From JAPUME01 sp964605715 (lineage in GTDB: Bacteria > Acidobacteriota > Terriglobia > UBA7540 > JAPUME01), in NCBI GenBank assembly GCA_964605715.1, contig CAZSDV010000054.1:1-13849 (forward strand): 13,849 bases of DNA, read 5' to 3'. Of the stretch, positions 7,195 through 13,006 are shown piece by piece; position 1 is the first letter of the stretch, and each line of letters begins with the position of its first letter. Made by a program: the position numbers and the translations under genes. The notes below the pieces were generated by a model that saw nothing but the letters and a program-made list of their open reading frames with translations, was not told the origin of the DNA and ran no database searches.

Positions 7195-7494
7195 CTAACT
7201 GGATTTTTGTTCTTGGTATTTTTTCATGCATTCAGCTGAACAAAAATGAACTGCACCAGAACCCAACTTCAAATTATATGAAAGTTCTGTTGAAACAAAC
7301 ATTCCGCAAACTGGATCGCGAAATGTTTTTCCAGAAGGGCTACTAAATGGAGTGGAAGATTTACGATCCTGTCCTTTTTTGGTTGCCTGAATACCCCCAA
7401 TTAGACGACGGATCAATTTCCACAGGAATCTCAGCAGAAAGAATAAAGTAACTAACTGCACCAATATGGCAATAACCTTCCCCATGCCAACCAT
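7195..7494 (-). CDS. Membrane-anchored YHS/TRASH metal-binding protein
   Basis: This 99-residue protein has one N-terminal transmembrane helix (about 6-26, IAILVQLVTLFFLLRFLW region), a basic linker, and a C-terminal YHS/TRASH-like domain at 59-95: RDPVCGMFV with Cys63, then VHFCSAECMKKYQ with Cys85 and Cys89. The spaced cysteines are expected to bind a metal ion, and the family is found in metal-handling proteins. The basic linker after the helix suggests a cytosolic domain. The partner and metal cannot be read from the sequence. The GTG/ATG choice is clear: ATG at 7494 with a G-rich GGTGGGG upstream; a second ATG three codons later is possible. It is monocistronic by context, since the arg promoter begins after its stop. 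Confidence 0.8.
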   Translation of the reverse strand: MVGMGKVIAILVQLVTLFFLLRFLWKLIRRLIGGIQATKKGQDRKSSTPFSSPSGKTFRDPVCGMFVSTELSYNLKLGSGAVHFCSAECMKKYQEQKSS

Positions 7495-7582
7495 AGTAGC
7501 CCCACCACCCCCTTAAGGTAAACCGGTCCCAGGGCAAATTACATATTTGCTTTTATAATCCACCTTTTAAAGAAGATTGATA

Positions 7583-7597
7583 TGTGAAAGATTCACA
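7583..7597. promoter_or_regulatory. Palindrome TGTGAA-AGA-TTCACA
   Basis: A perfect 6-3-6 palindrome lies between the PIG-L stop and the YHS gene, about 90 bp upstream of the YHS start. It resembles a CRP/FNR-type site (TGTGA/TCACA half-sites) but has a 5-bp rather than 6-bp spacer. An operator or a short RNA hairpin are both possible. Confidence 0.3.
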
Positions 7598-7620
7598 ATG
7601 ATTAGGAAGGATTCATTGGA

Positions 7621-8424
7621 TTAGAATTTTTTGTTTTTTATAATCAAATTACCCAAGATCGTAGAAAGTTTGTTGTCTGCAGGAAAACCACTTCCTAAAT
7701 GCTGACAGAACCCTTCAGCAAAAGCTACCCTGGCTTCTCTTCCTTGCTCTTTCGAGCGCTGGCGAAGAAATTCCATGTAATTGTCCATACCTAAATGGGC
7801 CCGCAGCCACTTGCGCTGACTCTTATGGCACCCAAGCATCTCCATTTGGCGTTCAAAAACATCTGAGGTATTTACAAACAATGAGGAACGTATGGGAATC
7901 CCAAGAATGTTGCGCCCACCTATTGGAGCAGCATAGTAGAGATGCGGGATGAAGCTAGTATGCCGTGCTGCCGGCCTCACACCTGTCTTATAGTTCGGTG
8001 CAAGTGCCCCAAAACAGGCCGTCTGCACAAGACGGCTGGTCACCTCATGGTCCACCATATAGTCAACTGGTGCGTGCGTGAAAACCAGCTGAGGATTTAC
8101 CCGACGAATCAACTCCATCACTTTTCCTATAGTTTTTTTATCATAAAATATATTGAGGTCATCCTGATCAAGGCAGGTAAAGGAAGCTCCTAGTAGGTGG
8201 GCAGCATCACTTGCTTCCTTGTGTCGTATGCGGGCGATAATCGCAGGAGAAACCTCCGTGCTTCCACAATTGCCCCTAGACATGACAGTCGTATGGATAC
8301 TAAAGCCATGGTCGTGAAGGTGCAGCAATGTTCCCGCCGCCAGAAACTCCATATCATCGGCATGCGCAAAGATCGCAAGAGCCGTGTTCCCTTTTCCGCA
8401 AACATTTACTCTTGGTCTCGGCAT
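7621..8424 (-). CDS. PIG-L/LmbE family deacetylase
   Basis: This 267-residue protein belongs to the zinc-dependent N-acetylglucosaminyl deacetylase-like (PIG-L/LmbE) family. Seen: AIFAHADDMEFLAAGTL at 17-33, which provides His21 and Asp24 with the catalytic-base Asp23 and replaces the usual AHPDD proline by alanine; RHKEASDAAHLLG at 67-79; and DYMVDHEVTSRLV at 121-133 with the third zinc ligand His126. The C-terminus AFAEGFCQHLGSGFP is like a large subgroup common in Planctomycetota and Acidobacteriota. Family members remove acetyl groups from GlcNAc-containing conjugates; the substrate here is unknown. No signal peptide is seen. The start lies 4 bp after the aldolase stop with only a weak AGG-like site, so translation is probably coupled to the aldolase gene. 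Confidence 0.88.
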   Translation of the reverse strand: MPRPRVNVCGKGNTALAIFAHADDMEFLAAGTLLHLHDHGFSIHTTVMSRGNCGSTEVSPAIIARIRHKEASDAAHLLGASFTCLDQDDLNIFYDKKTIGKVMELIRRVNPQLVFTHAPVDYMVDHEVTSRLVQTACFGALAPNYKTGVRPAARHTSFIPHLYYAAPIGGRNILGIPIRSSLFVNTSDVFERQMEMLGCHKSQRKWLRAHLGMDNYMEFLRQRSKEQGREARVAFAEGFCQHLGSGFPADNKLSTILGNLIIKNKKF

Positions 8425-8428
8425 CCTG

Positions 8429-9202
8429 TTAGCTGTTTTGACCCTTTAGTGCGGAAACTCGTTCCTGCCATGCGTCGAGGTAGACACCCACATCGACACC
8501 ATAGACCAGATAACGTGCGCCCAAATCCATTAACTTCTTAGCCCCCTGGACATCTTTAGCAAAGGCACCGAGAGCTTTCCCCGCAGAGTGAGTTTTTTCA
8601 GCCACGGAACGCATCATCTCCATTACCCGAGGATGTTCCACCTGCCCTGGCACACCTAACGACAAAGAGAGGTCAAAGGGGCCAAGGAAGATCACATCCA
8701 GACCTTCCACACCAAGAATTTCATCTACTGCTTTTACTGCTGAGTGACCTTCAATGTGAGCAACAACCATTGTTTCCTGGTTGGCACGTTCGGTCATGCC
8801 CACGATACCAGCTCCGTATTGGCCAGCCCGAACGAAAGGGGAGAGACCCCTAAGTCCCAATGGGGCATATTTAGCTCCCTGAACAGCAAGCTGGGCATCA
8901 GACCTCGATTGCACCTGCGGCACCTGAATCCCACCAGCTCCAATATCAAGGGCACGCTGGGCAAGGGTAGGTTCATTAGCAAGTATTCTGATGATCGACG
9001 ACATTCCAGCACTTGAGGCGGAGCGGAGTAGATCTTCACATGTTTCGATCGATAGCGGACCATGTTCGGTGTCAAGAACCACGAAATCAAGACCTGCATG
9101 CCCCATAATCTCAATTAAGCCACCTGCTGGAGTATTCACGAGGGTACCGAAGACTGTCTCCCCTGCCGCCAGCCGCTCCTTCAGTGACCTGTCAGTTTTC
9201 AT
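8429..9202 (-). CDS. HpcH/HpaI family aldolase
   Basis: This 257-residue class II pyruvate aldolase resembles 2-keto-3-deoxy-glucarate and 4-hydroxy-2-oxoheptanedioate aldolases. Seen: VVLDTEHGPLS at 41-51 with the catalytic His47, IIRI at 70-73 (pyruvate-binding Arg72 by analogy), GIQVPQVQS at 91-99, APLGLRGLSPFVRAGQYG at 113-130, metal ligand Glu151 in AHIEGHSA, and LGPFDLSLSLG with metal ligand Asp177. The reaction is a reversible aldol cleavage giving pyruvate and an aldehyde; the true substrate is not predictable. The ATG has GAGGA about seven bases upstream. It lies 48 bp after the NIPSNAP gene and 4 bp before PIG-L, so it is the middle gene of a probable three-gene operon. Confidence 0.93.
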   Translation of the reverse strand: MKTDRSLKERLAAGETVFGTLVNTPAGGLIEIMGHAGLDFVVLDTEHGPLSIETCEDLLRSASSAGMSSIIRILANEPTLAQRALDIGAGGIQVPQVQSRSDAQLAVQGAKYAPLGLRGLSPFVRAGQYGAGIVGMTERANQETMVVAHIEGHSAVKAVDEILGVEGLDVIFLGPFDLSLSLGVPGQVEHPRVMEMMRSVAEKTHSAGKALGAFAKDVQGAKKLMDLGARYLVYGVDVGVYLDAWQERVSALKGQNS

Positions 9203-9250
9203 CGCTCAATCCTCATCAACTTCAGTTAAGTATCTCTGTTTAACTTAAAA

Positions 9251-10033
9251 TTAACGCAGCATGGAATAGCTAGTAGGGGAAAGCAAGATGCTGGTGATAT
9301 TGCGAACAATTTCCCCAGAACGCGCAATTGACGCACTTAAAGCCTTAGGCCATTCTGGGTCAGCTCCGAATGCACGCCAGGCCTGCTCTCGCTGCGCAAG
9401 GCTGTCAAACGGGGTAAGATAGGTAAGGTTCGGCATGTTAGGACCAATCGCCGTTTCAGCATAGAAAACTGGATGAATCCCATTCCGATGGAATATCGGG
9501 ATCTCAGGACCAGCAAACCGCTCATTGAGCGCTCGGAGCTGTTTTTCAGTAGGCGATTCATATATTCGCAGTTCATAAACACCTCCGCGTGGCCCTGAAA
9601 TAGTTTTGAGCTCAGGCGAGTAATCAGTAGCCCTCAGCAACCACCCGTCGGCACGGTGGAAGGGGGGATCATGCCCAGTCTCTAGCTCCACAAGCGCCTC
9701 GTCCCAGTTGGGATCGGCGGCAACCTTCTCCCAAAGATTTTCTCTCTCACTAAGGCTCCGATAGGAAACCAACTGGTACAGGGAAGGTATAGCGGGACCG
9801 ATCGACTCAGTAAAGAAACCTACGGGGCCAAAACCGTGCTTTTGAAGCAGGGGCATCAGTCGGCTCTCTGCCCAGGAATTCATTCGTCCCACCTGTGGCC
9901 CAATCTGCATGCGATAGATGCGAAATTCATAATAGGACTGGGCGGCATTCTCAACCGCCAAAGTGCCTTCATTGAAAGCAGAAGATGCTAGCATGCCCAC
10001 CCCACCGGCAAAGATAAAAGAACGGCGATTCAT
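9251..10033 (-). CDS. Tat-signal protein with two NIPSNAP domains
   Basis: This 260-residue protein begins MNRRSFIFAGGVGMLASSAF, a twin-arginine signal (NRRSF) followed by a short hydrophobic stretch, so export to the periplasm is likely. Two NIPSNAP-like repeats follow: one from about 34 (YYEFRIYRMQIG) to 135, and one from about 152 (VYELRIYESP) to 254. Each contains the phrase GP-x-x-P-x-L-x-Y/Q-L (SIGPAIPSLYQL; AIGPNMPNLTYL) and a W-x-x-x-x-x-DP-x-W motif (WEKVAADPNW; WRAFGADPEW). NIPSNAP domains adopt a ferredoxin-like dimeric alpha/beta fold; the bacterial function is unknown. The start has GAGGTG eight bases upstream. It heads a probable operon with the aldolase and PIG-L genes. Confidence 0.9.
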   Translation of the reverse strand: MNRRSFIFAGGVGMLASSAFNEGTLAVENAAQSYYEFRIYRMQIGPQVGRMNSWAESRLMPLLQKHGFGPVGFFTESIGPAIPSLYQLVSYRSLSERENLWEKVAADPNWDEALVELETGHDPPFHRADGWLLRATDYSPELKTISGPRGGVYELRIYESPTEKQLRALNERFAGPEIPIFHRNGIHPVFYAETAIGPNMPNLTYLTPFDSLAQREQAWRAFGADPEWPKALSASIARSGEIVRNITSILLSPTSYSMLR

Positions 10034-10056
10034 TACAGGTTCACCTCAAAGATTGG

Positions 10057-10081
10057 ATTTTAGTGACTCGGAGCAAGCTCC
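10057..10081 (-). promoter_or_regulatory. Candidate promoter/operator of the NIPSNAP operon
   Basis: On the minus strand TAAAAT (10062-10057) could be a -10 element, about 24 bp upstream of the NIPSNAP start. A perfect 5-2-5 palindrome, GGAGCAAGCTCC (10070-10081), lies where the spacer would be. The -35 match (TTTGGA, 16-bp spacer) is poor, so this is tentative. Confidence 0.3.
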
Positions 10082-10135
10082 AAACCTGCACATTGTCAAG
10101 GATGGAGCCGAAGGTCAAGGAAAAAATTCCTCCCA

Positions 10136-10960
10136 TTAAATCTTCTCCATCAAGTAAAAACAGCGCGCACTAGATCGGGACCCTTGCCGCAGAAAATCTG
10201 TAACACAATACCCGCGCCCAAGATAGTGCGAGAAAAGTTTCCGTGTTACACCTCTCCATTCGAGTGCCTGGGGTATTTTTTTTTCCCGCATTCGGTCAGT
10301 GTCGCAAGGTATCTCAACCAAAATGCGACGTCCATCAAGACCAAGAAGCACTTCACGGTTGACAAGAAAGCCGCTCTTCTGTCGCTCGGTGACGTTTGCC
10401 ACTTGAGTTGAAGTGGAAAGTGCGTCTGGTACTCTTAGGTTTTTCCTCCGCAAATGACGCTCAACTACGGGGGAGGAAATTTTCCATCGGACAATGAATC
10501 TGTCACTGGGTAACCCTTGTTCAATAAGACTTGAGAAGTGACCATAGAAGCTTTCAGCATACTTTTCAGGTAAGGCCTTAAGTCGGCAAATATTTAGGAC
10601 GGCATTACGACTCTGCAGGGGATCATAGGTCCAGCAAATGGAGCGAATTCCCTTCTTGAGTGCCAACCTGCGATGGGCTAGCTTCATCCGCAAACCCAGA
10701 CCTTGATCACGATAATGTTTGCGGACTGCCATCTGGTGGGACCAATGGAATAACTCGCGTTGGTGTTGAGCCAATAAGGCAGAGATAAACCCCAACAACT
10801 GATCACCGTCAAAACACCCCAATACTATTCCTCCGGAATCCTGGATAACCTTGAGAGGTTCGGCACTAAGGCTAATTGCTCCCCATACTTCCTTCTGAAT
10901 TTTTTCACACTGCTGAAAATCAGAATGCGCTCGGAGAAGTCGAATTGAAGCAGTTGGCAT
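10136..10960 (-). CDS. COG3375-type GNAT acetyltransferase
   Basis: This 274-residue protein resembles the predicted GNAT family COG3375. Seen: HQMAVRKHYRDQGLGLRMK at 75-93, the acetyl-CoA binding region; WTYDPLQSRNAVLNICRLKA at 110-129, where family members show T-F/Y-D-P-L-x-x-x-N-A-x-L-N; a YGHF segment at 139; and GLPSDRFIVRWK at 149-160. The substrate is not known. Length is normal. A run of nine adenines on the coding strand (plus 10276-10284) sits at the REKKIP codons near residue 218. Upstream spacing to the FmdB gene is 157 bp and downstream spacing to the NIPSNAP gene is 102 bp, so it is probably transcribed alone or by readthrough. The AGG upstream of the ATG is weak. Confidence 0.85.
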   Translation of the reverse strand: MPTASIRLLRAHSDFQQCEKIQKEVWGAISLSAEPLKVIQDSGGIVLGCFDGDQLLGFISALLAQHQRELFHWSHQMAVRKHYRDQGLGLRMKLAHRRLALKKGIRSICWTYDPLQSRNAVLNICRLKALPEKYAESFYGHFSSLIEQGLPSDRFIVRWKISSPVVERHLRRKNLRVPDALSTSTQVANVTERQKSGFLVNREVLLGLDGRRILVEIPCDTDRMREKKIPQALEWRGVTRKLFSHYLGRGYCVTDFLRQGSRSSARCFYLMEKI

Positions 10961-11117
10961 GGTATAGCCTAAATAGGAACAAACTTGACAAGGGATATTT
11001 CAGATTTTCAATCGCAGAGCTACATTCTCCATAAGGCTAACTAGCAGCACATCTATGGGAGAGTTCTATGGGCGCAACTGATGGACTTTTGGTCAAATAC
11101 AATCTCCTTACGCCAGA

Positions 11118-11336
11118 TCACTCTCCACACATCCCACGACGAGGAGCTCCACAGGCACAAGGTCCGGTTTCAGCTGTAAGACCACCTCTAGCTTCTCCTT
11201 TGACAGAAAAAACCGAAAGCAGTTTCTCTAGGTTTGAACTTTGACAAGAAGTGCATTCGAGGGATTCAGGTACCCGCAGGACGATCTTTTCAAACATGTT
11301 CCCGCAATCCTGGCATCTATATTCAAAAAGGGGCAT
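11118..11336 (-). CDS. FmdB-family zinc ribbon protein
   Basis: This 72-residue protein starts MPLFEYRCQDCG, the hallmark N-terminus of FmdB/CxxC_CxxC_SSSS proteins. Cys8/Cys11 and Cys28/Cys31 form the zinc ribbon, with a CTSCQSSNLEKLLS block after it. A Cys/Gly-rich tail (PCACGAPRRGMCG, Cys60, Cys62 and Cys70) ends the protein. The family is named from a putative regulator of formamidase/amidase genes, but most members have no tested function. The frame is open upstream to 11411, but the ATG at 11336 is chosen because the family begins there and a good promoter overlaps the extension. Confidence 0.85.
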   Translation of the reverse strand: MPLFEYRCQDCGNMFEKIVLRVPESLECTSCQSSNLEKLLSVFSVKGEARGGLTAETGPCACGAPRRGMCGE

Positions 11337-11369
11337 TTGTTCACCAAAAAAATAAAGGTCCAGGCATTC

Positions 11370-11399
11370 ATTGTACCCGCAGGACCCTAAAGGTGGCAA
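11370..11399 (-). promoter_or_regulatory. Sigma70-type promoter of the FmdB gene
   Basis: On the minus strand TTGCCA (11399-11394) is followed after 18 bp by TACAAT (11375-11370). The predicted start near 11363 leaves a leader of about 27 nt before the ATG at 11336 and excludes the longer reading frame from 11411. Confidence 0.5.
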
Positions 11400-11575
11400 G
11401 GTTGCTTCCAAACTTAAGGTAGAAATTTCGTATGCATTTTAGTATGAGATGTCTATCGAGTACGCTGGCCCGCACAAGACCAAAACCTTAATCCAAAACA
11501 ATGCATCCTCAATACTCACCCCACTCCGAACCGCATAATTGCTGGTCAATAAGGAGTTGGAAGCTGGAAAACTCC

Positions 11576-11604
11576 TTGACACTTGTCAATTTTCCCTTTA
11601 CATT
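11576..11604 (+). promoter_or_regulatory. Sigma70-type promoter of the HU gene
   Basis: A perfect TTGACA (11576-11581) is followed after exactly 17 bp by TACATT (11599-11604), giving a leader of about 45 nt before the ATG at 11655. The -35 hexamer is one arm of a perfect 6-2-6 palindrome, TTGACA-CT-TGTCAA (11576-11589), which could be an operator that blocks the promoter. Confidence 0.65.
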
Positions 11605-11654
11605 ACGCCCCCGTAAGGCTTTTACATGATCACGGAGAACGAGAGGAGTAGTAC

Positions 11655-11948
11655 ATGGCGAAGATGATGACTAAGTCTCAGGTAGTAGCACATTTGGCAG
11701 GTGCGGGTGAGGTATCCAAGAAGACAGCAGCGCTTCTGCTAGAAGAGCTTGCCACTCTTGCAACCAAAGAATGTCAGGCCGGAGGACAATTTGTTATCCC
11801 TGGAATAGGGAAAGCTGTAAAAGCTCACCGGAAAGCACGTATGGGACGTAATCCGCAAACTGGTGAAGCCATCCAGATTGCCGCCAAAACGGTAGTCAAG
11901 TTTCGCCTTGCTAAGGCGTTCAAAGACTCCGTCGTTCCTCCAAAATAG
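11655..11948 (+). CDS. HU/IHF-family DNA-binding protein
   Basis: This 97-residue nucleoid protein binds and bends DNA as a dimer. Seen: MTKSQVVAHLAGAGEVSKK at 5-23 (first helices), LLEELATLATKECQAGGQFVIPGIGK to 53, and the arm signature with HRKARMGRNPQTGEAIQI at 58-75, including the RNPQTGE tip where the conserved proline inserts into DNA. Then follows a KTVVKFRLAKAFKDSV C-terminal helix. Length is typical (about 90-100). The ATG has AGGAG six bases upstream and a strong promoter about 50 bp further up. It is transcribed alone. HU, IHF-like and specialised paralogues cannot be told apart by eye. Confidence 0.95.
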   Translation: MAKMMTKSQVVAHLAGAGEVSKKTAALLLEELATLATKECQAGGQFVIPGIGKAVKAHRKARMGRNPQTGEAIQIAAKTVVKFRLAKAFKDSVVPPK

Positions 11949-12187
11949 TAGCGGCCAAGAGTGATGGTTTGGTAAAAATGCCAGCCCAAAACATTGTCGG
12001 TGAATGTTGTTGCTCTTTCAGTTATGAGTTGGAGAGGGGCTGTCTGCAGGACACGGGATGATTACATCTGGGCTGTTCGCACCATAACCAGAGGAAACTG
12101 TCTCGTTGTGTTCAACAAGTAGCTCGGAGCTTCGTGAAGAGGAGCTTCCTCCGTTGGGTCCCCTTGCTTGTTGATAGGGCTGGGGTG
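11949..12187. other. Convergent HU/nuoI intergenic region
   Basis: This 239-bp region lies between the HU stop and the nuoI-like stop. It contains an 8-bp direct repeat GGAGCTTC (12126-12133 and 12141-12148, period 15) and small dyads such as GAGGAGCTTCCTC. No stem followed by a T run was found on either strand, so no terminator is called. Confidence 0.35.
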
Positions 12188-12649
12188 TTAGCGGGTATAG
12201 CGAGTTGACCTAGGACCATCTTCGAGCATCTTCCGGTCCCAGATCATTCCCTCGCGGGAGTACTGAGCGATCTCGAAGTCCTGAGTTAATTCCAGGGCAT
12301 CCACCGGGCAGGCATCCTCACAGAGGCCACAGAACATACAGCGGGACAAATCATAGCTGAATGTCGTCAAGGCCTTCTTGCGATCGGCATTCCGTTCCCA
12401 ACCGACAACGATCAGGTTTTCTGGGCAAGCCTGCGCGCAAAGGTTGCACGCGATGCAGAGGGTGTCTTCAGTTTCAGGATTATTGTTGAGCCGTGGTGCT
12501 CCACGGTAACGCTCTGCGACGTTGGGACGCTGTTTGGGATATTGCTCAGTGTAATTAGCGCTTGGTCGCTGGTAAGAAAAAGTAAGTACCAGGCCCTCGA
12601 TTAAATCTACGAGAAAGACCTTGCGAAAAAGTTTACGGAGAGAAATCAT
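12188..12649 (-). CDS. nuoI: NuoI-like 2[4Fe-4S] NADH-quinone oxidoreductase subunit
   Basis: This 153-residue protein resembles subunit I of complex I, which carries clusters N6a and N6b between the peripheral arm and the quinone site. Two ferredoxin motifs are visible: CIACNLCAQACP (Cys65, 68, 71, 75) and CMFCGLCEDACPVDALELT (Cys104, 107, 110, 114). The N-terminus has the family look: an amphipathic helix (RKLFRKVFLVDLIEGLVLTF), then YPKQRPNVAERYRGAPRL. The tail DFEIAQYSREGMIWDRKML is also typical. No other nuo gene adjoins it: one neighbour is HU, the other a divergent sugar-binding gene. An orphan complex I subunit or a ferredoxin partner of another oxidoreductase are both possible. The start has GAGG three bases upstream and its own promoter. 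Confidence 0.88.
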   Translation of the reverse strand: MISLRKLFRKVFLVDLIEGLVLTFSYQRPSANYTEQYPKQRPNVAERYRGAPRLNNNPETEDTLCIACNLCAQACPENLIVVGWERNADRKKALTTFSYDLSRCMFCGLCEDACPVDALELTQDFEIAQYSREGMIWDRKMLEDGPRSTRYTR

Positions 12650-12669
12650 AGGCCTCTTTTCAAGGACAC

Positions 12670-12698
12670 ATTATCCATCGGTTTTGACCATCCGTCAA
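12670..12698 (-). promoter_or_regulatory. Sigma70-type promoter of the nuoI-like gene
   Basis: On the minus strand TTGACG (12698-12693) is followed after exactly 17 bp by GATAAT (12675-12670). The predicted start near 12663 leaves a very short leader of about 14 nt. This supports the gene being transcribed on its own rather than from a nuo operon. Confidence 0.6.
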
Positions 12699-12885
12699 TG
12701 GGGTGAAAAACTAAAGAGCTCAAGAAGACCTTCGCCCAAAACATTTCCTTCGACATATGGGATTGGCCTATGCACAATAATCTATATCACTTAACAGAAA
12801 ACATCTCGTGGCAAGCTGAATGGGCTTCCGCCCTACAATCCACCGTTTATCAAAATGGTGCGAAATTTGAGTAAACTTCTTATTA

Positions 12886-12905
12886 GGGGGTTGCGGACAA
12901 CCCCC
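12886..12905. repeat. GC-rich 8-bp stem, 4-nt loop hairpin
   Basis: GGGGGTTG-CGGA-CAACCCCC is a perfect 8-bp inverted repeat with a 4-nt loop. It is strong enough to fold in RNA. It is not followed by a T run on either strand, so it is not a standard intrinsic terminator; a leader structure of the sugar-binding gene is possible. Confidence 0.45.
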
Positions 12906-12964
12906 CGAATGGGTTAGAAATCTAAGGTCAACTTGAAATCAAATTAGGTACATTTAAAAAATCA

Positions 12965-12988
12965 ACTCAATTCGAATAAGAATTGAGT
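12965..12988. promoter_or_regulatory. 9-6-9 inverted repeat upstream of the sugar-binding gene
   Basis: ACTCAATTC-GAATAA-GAATTGAGT is a perfect 9-bp inverted repeat ending 18 bp upstream of the ATG. A-T rich arms of this size suit a repressor operator (LacI or GntR type are usual for sugar genes); an RNA hairpin near the ribosome binding site is the alternative. The binding protein is not in the window. Confidence 0.45.
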
Positions 12989-13006
12989 AAATCTGCGGGT
13001 GGCTAT

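Larger units (their letters stand above)
12650..13006. other. 357-bp divergent intergenic region
   Basis: This region separates the minus-strand nuoI-like gene from the plus-strand sugar-binding gene. It holds the nuoI promoter (12670-12698), a GC-rich hairpin (12886-12905) and a 9-bp-arm dyad (12965-12988) near the right end. No coding frame was seen, and no confident promoter for the sugar-binding gene was found. Confidence 0.5.

Noticed and set aside
11068..11238. Small plus-strand frame of 56 codons with a GGGAGAG upstream
   Set aside because: It runs antisense through the FmdB gene, which has clear zinc-ribbon cysteines, and the peptide has no recognisable features.
11337..11411. Longer N-terminus for the FmdB-type protein
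   Set aside because: Family members begin at MPLFEYRC, and a promoter -10 element lies inside the extension.
12886..12905. GC-rich hairpin as an intrinsic terminator
   Set aside because: No T run follows on either strand, and both flanking genes point away from it.
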